Shown: in pieces, positions 35,589 to 44,800 of the stretch
Numbering within the stretch: position 1 is the first letter of the stretch
Layout of the letters: each line of letters opens with the position of its first letter
NCBI RefSeq assembly: GCF_052156535.1
Contig: NZ_JBQKUP010000042.1
Location: 62,001-126,000, forward strand
DNA: 64,000 nt
Source: Nitrospira_E sp052156535
Lineage (GTDB): Bacteria; Nitrospirota; Nitrospiria; Nitrospirales; UBA8639
Direction of reading: 5' to 3'
Notes under the pieces: model-generated
What the model was told of the DNA's origin: nothing
The model's input: only the letters and a program-made list of their open reading frames with translations
Databases searched by the model: none
Made by a program: the position numbers and the translations under genes

Positions 35589-36527
35589 TTAAGGAACCGC
35601 AAAGGTTTCTGTGCCCGTGGGGCCAAGCAAAAATGCAGATATCTTGTCTTTCCCGTTTTGAGACATGGAAGAACTGTTAAGCCACTCGTGAACTGCCTTG
35701 GCAAGCACGGGTGCTGCAATTTCGTCCGATTCTTTTCCCATCCTGTGAATGATAGTCTCATCTTCATCATTGGATAGAGGACGATCGTTCTCCGCATATT
35801 CCTTTCTGAGACGATCAACAGTTTGTTCGAAAACCGGAGTGAGGAATTTATTTTTTGAGTTCTGCAATCGTTCCCATTCTGCACGATCTTTCGGACTAAG
35901 CCTTGCTACTGCCTCGTCCCAAGGTCTCTGCCAATCGTCTTTCAGACCTTTCATCAGAACAGTGACCGTTTTGGTATATGTGTATTCAGGAATTTTGAAC
36001 TCCAGAACACTGGGGCTTCCCAAGACGCTTCTTCCTGTGATGCCACTTGCAAGTGTCTCGAGGAATATTCGGTTGTTGTCATAACTCATGTCGATGACTA
36101 CGTTCGTCTTGCTACCGTCGCCATGCACGATATTTAAGTCCAGTTTGCCTTGCTGCCAATCCGTTCGCAAAAGTTCCAACGTTCCATCTGTGCTCGAGTG
36201 TTTAGAAGTGTTGCAGTCCGTCTGGCGTTCAGGGAAAATCTGATCGAAAACAGTTCGTACGAGCGAACAGGAGGTGTCCTGCGCCGCATGTGAGTCGTGC
36301 GTACATTGGAGAAACCATTGCTGATCCCTATGACTTGCTTTTACTCCACTTTTCCATTGCTCAACGCCGAATTCGAGTATGAGATGGTACTGCTTATCCC
36401 CTTCGGTGATGAAACCGATATAGGGTTTTCGGCCGTATTCGACGAGTAGCTGATTGAGTGTGTCAAGTGTACCGGCATGGACAGGATGAGTAAGGAGGAT
36501 GAGAAAAATGCAGGTGAGCTCTTTCAT
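35589..36527 (-). CDS. Exported protein of unknown function
   Basis: ATG 36527 is chosen: GAGAGGGG precedes it and a signal peptide follows (MKELTCIFLILLTHPVHAG). The mature protein of about 290 residues is soluble and rich in polar residues. It contains a predicted beta-rich centre (KLDLNIVHGDGSKTNVVIDM) and a helical C-terminal half with RLSPKDRAEWERLQNSKNK. No family recognised. It stands alone within the repeat-rich island. Confidence 0.7.
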   Translation of the reverse strand: MKELTCIFLILLTHPVHAGTLDTLNQLLVEYGRKPYIGFITEGDKQYHLILEFGVEQWKSGVKASHRDQQWFLQCTHDSHAAQDTSCSLVRTVFDQIFPERQTDCNTSKHSSTDGTLELLRTDWQQGKLDLNIVHGDGSKTNVVIDMSYDNNRIFLETLASGITGRSVLGSPSVLEFKIPEYTYTKTVTVLMKGLKDDWQRPWDEAVARLSPKDRAEWERLQNSKNKFLTPVFEQTVDRLRKEYAENDRPLSNDEDETIIHRMGKESDEIAAPVLAKAVHEWLNSSSMSQNGKDKISAFLLGPTGTETFAVP

Positions 36528-36685
36528 TTTGGCCCCTCTCCAGAATGGTGCTAACAATAAAATACGGGACGGGCATAGTATACGAACTCACTCTGTAAAT
36601 TTCATTCTGATTGACGTATTGTTTCATAAGCTTGGCAAAGTTATCCCCAGAACAGGAATAGTTAAAGTAGAATTCCCCCCTGTTC

Positions 36686-37477
36686 TTATAACTGGTTGAG
36701 TATTTGGTTGATTTCAGGCGGTCCGGTTATCGCCCAGATTTGAAGGGGAACCGGCTGTCCTTGAGGGTCCACCCCCGCAAGGGTTAAATCTCCGTAGAAT
36801 CTGAGACGCCACACAGTAAAGGACATGTCTTGGTTGTACCTGGTACATCTGTATTCAAATGCTCCATTTGCGAACGACTGTGTACGGATATTTTGAGGAT
36901 AATTCTGAAGAAGGTCCGCAAAAAATACTTGACCAATGTTTGTGGGAAACCGGACCTCCACAATGTACTGCCGTGGTATGATATGTTTCCAGCAATGCCA
37001 CACTAGCCCCTTGACGATGAACTCGCACAGCCTGAGGAAATCTTCTCCCTCGAAAGGGAGTGCGAGAGTGGATACGAGTTGGCCGGTAAACGGGACTGTT
37101 ACTTTCCGCTGCCCTTGTTGAAGTTTCCTTCGAAGAGCAGGATTTTTGTTGAGCCGCCTGGACCCATCGTTAATCAAAGTGGTCGTGGCCGCTTCGTGGT
37201 CGGAGCCGAAGGGAAGGAGTGCGGTGAACTGTCGTTCCAAGTCGGCCTTGACTCGGTTACAAGTAAAGCATGATGGAACCTTCGGCATCCTTTCGCGATG
37301 AGTTTTGGGAACGAACTTTCGGGCAATAACGTGGTCTGCACACTCGGAAAGGGTCGTTGAGCAGTAGACACAGAGCTTGTCTTTGTATTTCTTACTCACG
37401 AGGAGAATTCTGCAATTTAACGCACTGCTAAGTCCCGTGTGTTCTTGGAGTTTTTCTAAAAAATAGGATGGGGTCAA
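36686..37477 (-). CDS. HNH-type nuclease-like protein
   Basis: A 263-residue protein. CVYC (Cys36, Cys39), ADHVIARKF (Asp48, His49) and SCFTCNRVKAD (Cys70, Cys73, Asn74, Lys77) form the zinc-supported HNH fold. The remaining 180 residues are unrecognised and may bind the target. HNH domains occur in restriction, homing and toxin nucleases; no methylase or intron sequence is seen nearby. Part of a nuclease-rich island. Confidence 0.78.
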   Translation of the reverse strand: MTPSYFLEKLQEHTGLSSALNCRILLVSKKYKDKLCVYCSTTLSECADHVIARKFVPKTHRERMPKVPSCFTCNRVKADLERQFTALLPFGSDHEAATTTLINDGSRRLNKNPALRRKLQQGQRKVTVPFTGQLVSTLALPFEGEDFLRLCEFIVKGLVWHCWKHIIPRQYIVEVRFPTNIGQVFFADLLQNYPQNIRTQSFANGAFEYRCTRYNQDMSFTVWRLRFYGDLTLAGVDPQGQPVPLQIWAITGPPEINQILNQL

Positions 37478-37626
37478 TGGTGGACCTTGTATAGTGTATT
37501 AACTTTCAAATAGGGCTTTCTCCCTCACCCCAGGCAGCTCCCTAGAGGGTATATTGAAAAACGAAGTGTCTTAGTTGAAAGTTAAAATACTATACCACTT
37601 CCACGCCCCCATTTTTTCTCTCTACT

Positions 37627-37822
37627 CCGACGCCTGCCGTCTGGACAAAAGGAGGGACGCTCTCCTTAATGGGCGGGCCTTGTTTGAGCTGAGCGAGTTG
37701 GTTCGCCCTTCTCAGGCTGGCGTCCGTCCGCTCACATGTGGGCAGACGGGGCGTCAATGGTTTTGGGCCCTTTTGCCGAAACAAAAGGGCCTCGCCTGAC
37801 GGGGCGAAACCCGGCAACACTA
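37627..37822 (-). repeat. Dispersed structured repeat R, copy 3 (inverted)
   Basis: About 196 bases, reading CCGACGCCTGCCGTC to GGGGCGAAACCCGGCAAC on the plus strand, i.e. inverted relative to copies 1 and 2. Confidence 0.9.
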
Positions 37823-38084
37823 AACATCACGTGGACTTGAGAGTGGGGGACACCCGTGCGAGGTGTTCACCTGGCTACACGTTTTACTGGTAATCCTTCC
37901 ATTGAGACCACGCTCGGTTTGAAGTTCACCCTGTCCCCCTTTTCCTTCTACTTGGGTAAGTTCGTCCATTCCATCGGCCACCAATGATCAATAATCAATA
38001 TTCGAGGGAGACTGATCAATTGAGAGAAAATGGGGTAGTGCTTGATTCCGAGACCTGAGCAAATACTGTTATTTAGGTTTTGTC

Positions 38085-38930
38085 TTATACGGATTCAAGT
38101 TCTTTGAGCGTCTTGCCATTTTTGTTTTTCCATGCGATAAGTCCGTTAGCATGACCACCGTGAATCACTGAAGCAGCAGCGCTTGGACTGGAAAACTCTA
38201 CATCTCGGGTAAACAAAAGATGATCAGTTTCCACAGACAGAACGCCTTCGTCTTTTAGCTTTTGTCGCATATTGAGTGGCCATGGATACTTCTGAGAAGA
38301 AGCACGCTCATTTAGAACGGCGTGTGACCCCGCAAACACAACAATACCGTTTGGGGTTAATCGACCAGAGGCTTTAAGCCCTTTTATTTCGCAGGAAAGT
38401 AATTCAATCTCAGCGGCAGTTTTCGCATTTGCCGTTGTTGGGACCAAAACCTCAATCCCAAGAGCTGGCAAAAGTTGATGGATCTTATCGAGAAAGATCT
38501 CCATATCTTCGCGGTCAGATTCTGGGAGACGTGCGCCGCTACTTTGTCCGTTTTTAACCTCGGCACGGGCTGCCTCTTTAGTTTGTTCAATTAAGCGACC
38601 TTCTAAATATCTAATGTGGGCCTTTGTTAGGTTTTCATCTTTGCTCGTGAAAAACACGATTTGATTCCAGAAATCCTTGTTAAGGTGGATTTTTACTCTT
38701 TCACGAATTGACTCCGCCTCTCCGATATATACCGCGCTCTTTCCGGTTTCAGGATCATTGCCCGTAAGAAAGTAGACGCCTGAATTTTGCGATTCATCAC
38801 GGGCAAGCACGATATCAAATTCACTTCGCGGACCGGCGACAGCCTTGCCGGTCCAGTTGGACAATTCTGCTGTTCGGAGCCGCTTGGGGTCTCCGTGGAC
38901 AAGAAAAATTTTAATTGTAGCACTTGGCAT
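38085..38930 (-). CDS. GIY-YIG nuclease with DUF4357 domain
   Basis: A 281-residue protein. The GIY-YIG pair is GVYFLTGND and AVYIGEAESIRERVKIH (about residues 50-80), with a later helix ARAEVKNGQ. The C-terminal 80 residues match DUF4357 (GSHAVLNERAS ... SPSAAASVIHGGHANGLIAWKNKNGKTLKEL), known from restriction-associated or phage proteins. It may be an endonuclease acting on foreign DNA. No partner methylase is present. The start MPSATIKIF fits the usual length. Confidence 0.85.
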   Translation of the reverse strand: MPSATIKIFLVHGDPKRLRTAELSNWTGKAVAGPRSEFDIVLARDESQNSGVYFLTGNDPETGKSAVYIGEAESIRERVKIHLNKDFWNQIVFFTSKDENLTKAHIRYLEGRLIEQTKEAARAEVKNGQSSGARLPESDREDMEIFLDKIHQLLPALGIEVLVPTTANAKTAAEIELLSCEIKGLKASGRLTPNGIVVFAGSHAVLNERASSQKYPWPLNMRQKLKDEGVLSVETDHLLFTRDVEFSSPSAAASVIHGGHANGLIAWKNKNGKTLKELESV

Positions 38931-39002
38931 GAGTGGTATCCGTGCAACGGTGTATATTATTTGCTTATGACATACCGTGGGTTTGATGTGGTGGGTGCGT
39001 AC

Positions 39003-39290
39003 CTATTTAAATTTCGGCCATCGGTTATACCCTATCGAAGGATTATTGGACTCATACTTGCGAATAAATTCTACTTCTTTCGCTGTTAGTTCAGCTTCAG
39101 AGCAATCTGCCGATTCCCATAGAATTTCCTTCTTGATGTTGTAGCTCTTCTGAACTTCCTCTGGGAGGCTTTTAAAATCTGCATTCACCACGGCCATGTC
39201 AGGGCTACCGTAGTATCGATAGCTGCCATAACTATCCTTTCCAATGTATATCTTCCCCGTTGGGTAGGTGATCATGTAGACCTGCTTCAT
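39003..39290 (-). CDS. Small GIY-YIG nuclease-like protein
   Basis: A 95-residue protein with VYMITYPTGKIYIGKDSYGS (GIY and YIG strands) and RYYGSPD, then EAELTAKEVEFIRKYES with a glutamate in the position of the catalytic one. Stand-alone domains of this kind occur in phages and mobile DNA. It lies 72 bases upstream of the DUF4357 nuclease gene and may be cotranscribed. Confidence 0.78.
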   Translation of the reverse strand: MKQVYMITYPTGKIYIGKDSYGSYRYYGSPDMAVVNADFKSLPEEVQKSYNIKKEILWESADCSEAELTAKEVEFIRKYESNNPSIGYNRWPKFK

Positions 39291-39372
39291 GACATTCCAG
39301 CTAAATTATGGCACATAACTGAGTTCGCGGCTGATTGGCGCGCCAATAGTAATATCTGCTTTAAATGCTGGG

Positions 39373-39597
39373 TTACAGGAGTTCTTTGAATTCCTCTACT
39401 GTCAATCCGGTTTGTTTGATAATTGCACGCAATGTTCCCTTGGCGACCTCATCATGATCGGGAACGACAATACGCCGGTGTGGTGCCTCCACTTGACGGA
39501 GGACAATATGGCTGCCTTTCTGCCTGTCTTTTTCATACCCTGCCTTGGACAAGGCAGCGACGATTTTCCGTCCCGATATCCTCGGTAAGACGCTCAC
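39373..39597 (-). CDS. hicA: HicA toxin
   Basis: A 74-residue mRNA interferase with the double-stranded RNA-binding-like fold: ISGRKIVAALSKAGYE, catalytic His30 in KGSHIVLR, and VPDHDEVAKGTLRAIIKQTGL. Its start overlaps the hicB stop by 4 bases, so the pair is coupled with the antitoxin first. Confidence 0.92.
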   Translation of the reverse strand: MSVLPRISGRKIVAALSKAGYEKDRQKGSHIVLRQVEAPHRRIVVPDHDEVAKGTLRAIIKQTGLTVEEFKELL

Positions 39598-39806
39598 ACA
39601 ACTACCTCAACGACCTCCTCGTTTATAGACGGAGGTATAGGCTCATCGTGGGCCTTCAAACTTTCTAGATACACTTCGATGGCTTCTTGAACATTCTTCA
39701 GCGCATCGGCTCTAGTCTGGCCCTGGGAAAGGCAACCAGGTAAAGACGGGACTTCAGCCACAAAAACCCCATCTTCGTCTTGTTCAATCAACACTCTGTA
39801 TTTCAT
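39594..39806 (-). CDS. hicB: HicB antitoxin
   Basis: A 70-residue partner of HicA: YRVLIEQDEDGVFVAEVPSLPGC, SQGQTRADALKNVQEAIEVYLE. AAAGGAGT precedes the ATG. The C-terminal DNA-binding domain of longer HicB proteins is missing; this short form is common. Confidence 0.92.
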   Translation of the reverse strand: MKYRVLIEQDEDGVFVAEVPSLPGCLSQGQTRADALKNVQEAIEVYLESLKAHDEPIPPSINEEVVEVVV

Positions 39807-39930
39807 GTGTCACTCCTTTGTGTTCTGTGTGCCGAAACAATAAGTATACGAAGGGACATTGTTTTATCCTATAGTGATTTCAATTAATTTCCAAAGGGTT
39901 CTTTTACTCCATGTGCTTCCCTCACCTATG

Positions 39931-40125
39931 ACGGACGCCTGCCGTCTGGCCCCACAGGAGGGACGCTCTCTGTTGTGGCGGGCCTTGTTCGAGCCTGGCG
40001 AGTTGGTCCGCCCTCCTCACGCTGGCGTCCCTCCGCTCCCATGAGCCGGACGGGGCGTCAATGGTTTTGGGCCCTTTTGCCGAAACAAAAGGGCCTCGCC
40101 TGCCGGGGCGAGACCCGGCAACACA
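39931..40125 (-). repeat. Dispersed structured repeat R, copy 4 (inverted)
   Basis: About 195 bases very similar to copy 3, same orientation. Together with copy 3 it brackets the two GIY-YIG genes and hicBA. Confidence 0.9.
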
Positions 40126-40204
40126 GAAAATCACGTGAGCATAAGAATGGGGAAAACACGTGCGATGCCTTCGCTTACCAGCAAATCCTCAAACCTGCCA
40201 AGCC

Positions 40205-41104
40205 TTATCCCGCCTTCACGTATTGGTGAAAGCGCTCCGTGAGAAACGGCAGACCTTTGATGTCCGAATAATTCTTTAAGAGCGTATCGATTTTGGAGAT
40301 GCGGAGGGTGGTGGAAGGATGCGTGGTGAAAAACTTGGATTCCACATGCCCTTCTTCTTTGGCCAAGCTCTGCAGATAATCTTCCAGTCCTTGCGGGTTA
40401 TAGCCTGCCCGATAGGCATACTCTACGCCCACCACATCGGCTTCAAATTCTTTGTCTTTGTCCAGACCTTTGGTGAACAAGAGGTCGGTCATTTCGTCGA
40501 TGACGCTGGAGAACATCGCGGGATCCTGTTTCATGGCGGTGAGGGACAGTTCCGAGACACTGCCCATCAGGGCCCCACGGCGAATGGCGTCCAGCATGTG
40601 TTTCTGGGTGACATGCGCAATCTCATGGGCCAACACGCCCGCTAATTCGGCTTCATTGTTCAAGGTCTTCAACAGCCCGACAGTGATGAAGATGTAGCCA
40701 CCGGGAGCGGCAAAGGCATTCTGTTCCTGACTGTTCAGAATGGCGAAATGGTAGTTCAGGGTTGGCCGGTCCGAGACTTCCGCCACCGTCTTTCCCACCA
40801 GATTGATATAGCGTGTCCAGGCTGGATTGGAATATTCACCGCCGAAACGGCTAAAGGCTTCCACCGCCACCGCTTCACCCAACGTGATTTCCTCTTCTTC
40901 TCCGATAGGCTCCATCGCTTGAACGACGCCGACGCCTTTTTTCAGAAGGTCGATTTTCTGTTGTTTCATGCCAAGGGCCGCTCCGATACCTCCAATGAGA
41001 TCCGTTTGTTGTGACGATTGCCCGGATTGCGATCCAGCGCATCCCATGCTGGACAGGAGGAAACTCAGAATGCTGACACCCGCTAAAACTTTGCCGGTAT
41101 TCAT
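40205..41104 (-). CDS. M48-family metallopeptidase lipoprotein
   Basis: A 299-residue protein with a lipoprotein signal (lipobox SSMGC, Cys22). The zinc motif HEIAH lies in GVLAHEIAHVTQKHM with the third ligand in EFEADVVGVEYAYRAGY. It resembles BepA/YggG-type M48 envelope proteases that check outer-membrane assembly. The start overlaps the SH3-like gene by 4 bases, so the two are coupled. Confidence 0.92.
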   Translation of the reverse strand: MNTGKVLAGVSILSFLLSSMGCAGSQSGQSSQQTDLIGGIGAALGMKQQKIDLLKKGVGVVQAMEPIGEEEEITLGEAVAVEAFSRFGGEYSNPAWTRYINLVGKTVAEVSDRPTLNYHFAILNSQEQNAFAAPGGYIFITVGLLKTLNNEAELAGVLAHEIAHVTQKHMLDAIRRGALMGSVSELSLTAMKQDPAMFSSVIDEMTDLLFTKGLDKDKEFEADVVGVEYAYRAGYNPQGLEDYLQSLAKEEGHVESKFFTTHPSTTLRISKIDTLLKNYSDIKGLPFLTERFHQYVKAG

Positions 41105-41628
41105 TGGACACCTCCCGAAAATTCTCCTAAGTTTCCCGCTTTTTTAAACTGCATCAATTCATCCGGGGCAATGGAAAAGGCTTCCATGCGATCCACGGCA
41201 TCACGGTCTTCTTTTTTGATATTTTTGGCTTTGGCATATTGTTCGGTGGATTCCTTGAGACCTCGAATGCTACCTCCTGCCCGTGACTCTCGCGCGGCAA
41301 TGGTTTTCCGTCCCGTGAGGCCTGAGAGGCCAAGCCCGCCACCACCGGTAGAGGGTTTCTCTTCTGCCAGTCGGAATTTAAACACCCAGCCGGTTTTTCC
41401 TGTGTTCGTTTTGACTTTGGCCAGTCGACCTTCTTCGGCTAGCACGGTGACGGCATCTCCCAGCGCCAGGGTGGCGATGACGGCTGAGGTCGGAGATTTC
41501 TCCGCATTGACTTTCACGTCATCCTGCTTGGCGTAGAGGGTGGCCGCCCAATTGGATGAGGGCAACATCCAGGCAGCCAATGTGAAAAAGACGATTCCGA
41601 AGATAACCCGAACGATACGGTCTGGCAT
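41101..41628 (-). CDS. Exported SH3-like protein
   Basis: A 175-residue protein with a signal peptide (VIFGIVFFTLAAWMLPSSNWA). A bacterial SH3 domain follows: VNAEKSPTSAVIATLALGDAVTVLAEEGRLAKVKTNTGKTGWVFK (abridged at both ends, about residues 35-85). The C-terminal part is helical. It lies directly upstream of the M48 protease gene, which it overlaps by 4 bases, and may tether that protease to the cell wall. Confidence 0.83.
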   Translation of the reverse strand: MPDRIVRVIFGIVFFTLAAWMLPSSNWAATLYAKQDDVKVNAEKSPTSAVIATLALGDAVTVLAEEGRLAKVKTNTGKTGWVFKFRLAEEKPSTGGGGLGLSGLTGRKTIAARESRAGGSIRGLKESTEQYAKAKNIKKEDRDAVDRMEAFSIAPDELMQFKKAGNLGEFSGGVQ

Positions 41629-41727
41629 GAGGCCCCCTTTCAGCTTGAGACTAGGGCGTGATTATTCAAAATTCTCACGAGTTTTAATCATTGCGATATC
41701 ATTCATATATCAAGTGACCTAATGAAG

Positions 41728-41871
41728 GGGTGTTCAAAAAGGCCGTCCAGTCCTGTCCTGAGGCCCCTCGAAGGAAAGGCCGCAGCCTCTTTGGCACGCG
41801 GAACGTACATGGGAGTACGTGAGCATGACAAAGGGGCGAGAACGCCGCTGGCGGGTTTTTTCAACACACCC
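41728..41871 (-). repeat. MITE-like repeat X, copy 1
   Basis: About 145 bases with ends GGGTGTTCAAAAAGGCC and GGCGGGTTTTTTCAACACACCC forming terminal inverted repeats. GGCGAGAACGCCGCTGGCGG is the reverse complement of the left part of copy 2 at 55776. An internal ACGTAC/GTACGT hairpin is present. Confidence 0.8.
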
Positions 41872-41872
41872 A

Positions 41873-44800
41873 TTATTGATAGTCTCCGATTAAACTAAAC
41901 CCGGCCCAATAAGACGGATGAGGGAAGTCTTTTTTGACGATGAGTTGCGCTTGCCGCAAACTTTTGGCTTTATTCGCCGTCACATAATTCCGGTAAAAAT
42001 GTTTCATCAGCACCGAGGTAGAGAGATCATCCACCCGCCACAGGGCGGACACCAGGGCATGTGTGCCGGCATAGACAAATGCGCGGTTCAGGCCGATGAG
42101 CTCTCCGGCCTCCAATTTGCCCAGGCCCGTTTGGCAGGCGCTTAACGTCACCAGGTCCGCGTTCAATTCCAAACTGAAAATCTCCTTGACGGTCAGTCGG
42201 CGGTTTTCGGGGTTTTCTGAAGCCAGCCAGAGTGAAGACAAGAGCGGATTGCCCTCATCAAATTCCCCGTGGGCCGCTAAATGGATGATGCCATATCGGG
42301 AGATATTCTTCACCACCCATTCTTTCGTGGCTTTGGTTCCGGTGAGAATATCCATATTGGGATAATTCCATTTGATGCTTTGGGCCTCCAATTCGGCCAG
42401 TGGGAGATCGTAATTGAAATTTCCCAAATCGGGATTTCCGATCGCAAGGACTTTGTCATTTTTCACGGCCTGCCGTTTGGCAAAGGTGAATTGAAAGACA
42501 CTAGCCGAGGGTGCGTAAAAGAGCGGAATCTCATCCACCAGATAGGCCGGACCGTGTTTGAGTGCGGCAAAGGAGAGAAAGTGTAACGGTCCATCGGGAA
42601 TAATTCCCAAATACTCCAGGTTTGTGATGTCGGCTTCAACCGGTTGAATCAGAGATCCATAGAGTTTCTGTAATTCATCATCAACCGGTTCCAGATGCTG
42701 AACGAGTTGCCGGTAGCGGGTCACCAGGCGGGTGAGGTCTTCCTCCTTCGCTGAAACCGTTTTAAAAATGGTCCGTTCTTTGGTCATGAGCCACAGATAG
42801 AGCTGGTCTTTTGTCAAAAAGTAGGTGAGCAGTCCCACCCGAGGCGCCAGGAGCTGTTGGACCCCTTCCAGATTGAGCGGATCCACAGCAACAAAACTGC
42901 TGAGGGCCGGATTCTCCTGTTTGACCTCCAGGATGGCTTCTTCATACAGAGCCTTCGTATTGCGATACCGTTCCTGGAGATCGGCAGGAGGCTCCTCATA
43001 CGATCCCATTTCCGATTTGAGTGAATCCACCGTGGAAGCCAGCCTGTTGATTTTGGTCCAGGTTTCCTGGTCTCCCTGGTTTTTGAATTCGAGTTTTTGA
43101 TTGCCCAACAGATCGATAAAACTTCGGGACCGGGAGCGTTCGAGAAAATTAAAGGCGTCATCGGTCCGGTTCATGGTGATGAGCAGGGTAATGATGTCCC
43201 GGTACAGATCCAGTTTGTTCGTTTGGAAACTATTGCGGAGTTCATCGATTTTTAGCGCGGCCCGCATGCCTTCCACCACTTCGACCCCTTTGGTAAACCA
43301 GGTCAGGGCGTCCGGGAGTTTTCCTTCCTCCCGCAACAGTGTGGCTTTGCCAGCTGCGGCCCGCCATTCCACTTCCTTGATGCCGTATCGCTGGGAGATC
43401 TCATGCGCCCGCTCATAATAGCCAAGGGCCTGTTCGGGTTGCAGCAGCGCTTTATTGACATTGCCCAGTTCTAATAAGGCCTTGACCCAATTGATGACAT
43501 TGTTGATCTCGGCGCTGATCTGCTCGGCTTTGATGAAATGCCCTTCGGCCTCTTCTAACTGGCCCATGGCTAGTAGGGAGATGCCGATATTCCGATGATC
43601 GTAGCCCAATCCCCATTGGCTCTTGAGGGATTCGTCAAGCGTTTTCGCCTGTTGAAAATAGTCCAGCGCGGTGGCATGGTCGCCCCGTTGCCGGTAGATC
43701 AAGCCAAGATTGTTCAGCGAGGAGGCTAACTCGGTTTGAATATTGGAAGACCGGCTGAGCGTGACCGCGTCGTGTAAATGGACGAGTCCTTTGTCGGTGT
43801 CGTTCAGTGTCCAGTAAATCAACCCGCGGGTATTTTTCACCATAATGCGTAATTGCGGATCATTGGCCTGTTCGGCTTTTTTGTCGGCCTGGGTTAAGAG
43901 TTGAAAGGCCGCTTGATAGTTCCCCTGGAACCAGGCCACATTGGCGAGGTAGAGATCGGCCGTCGTGAGGAGCTTGGGGTCACCCAATTCTTTCGCAATG
44001 GCAAGGGCCTGGTGATAGCGTTCCGCGGCCTGGTCGAACAGGCCGACTTTTTCATAGGTCAAACCCACTTCGTACAGCGCTTCGGCTTCTCCCTGGGGAT
44101 CGCCTTGTTCCTGATAGAGCTTGAGCGCGGCCAGAAAGTTTTCACGGGCTTTTTCATACCGGCCCAATCGAAGGTAATAAATACGACCGATTCGACGGTA
44201 TTGAAACGCAGTGTGCCCCATTTCCCCGATTTCCTGATACAGGGAAAACGACTGGTTGAATTGGTCCAGGGCTTCCGTATAGGCCCCCATATTTTCACGG
44301 ACAATTCCCAATGTCGCCATTCCTTCCGCGAGCCGATCAAGCTGTTCGCCTTGTTCCCAGATCTGGTTGGCCTGTTCGAGATGTTGCACGGCGGGGCCAA
44401 AATGTTCGAGACGGGAATGCAGGATGCCCAGGCGATATTCCGCCTCAGCCCGTTCGTTGGCCGGAGTCTCCGGCGTGAGCGCATCCAGAAGTTTCTGTTG
44501 AAAGAACAGGCCCTTTTCATAATCGGTGACTTCAAATGCGGTTTCGACGGCCAGGGTGGTGAGTTCTTTGAAATCCTGTCGTTTTTTGGCATGCTCGATA
44601 AGGGCGAGTGCATGCTCGATATGCCGTAAAGAGGCGGGAAAGTCTTTGGTCTCAAATGCGTGAATGGCTTCCGCCACTTCCTGGTCATAGATGGAGGCGG
44701 CATATTCCTGGCGTTCGTCCGGTCCCATGCCGGCAAATCCGTAGTGGCGGAAGGGGTATTTTCCCGCGTCCGATCCCCACAGATCCTTTGACGCGGCCAT

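Noticed and set aside
43901..44629. 242-residue frame antisense to the CHAT gene
   Set aside because: Shadow of the TPR coding sequence, as are the other long antisense frames at 45101-45676 and 58925-59464.
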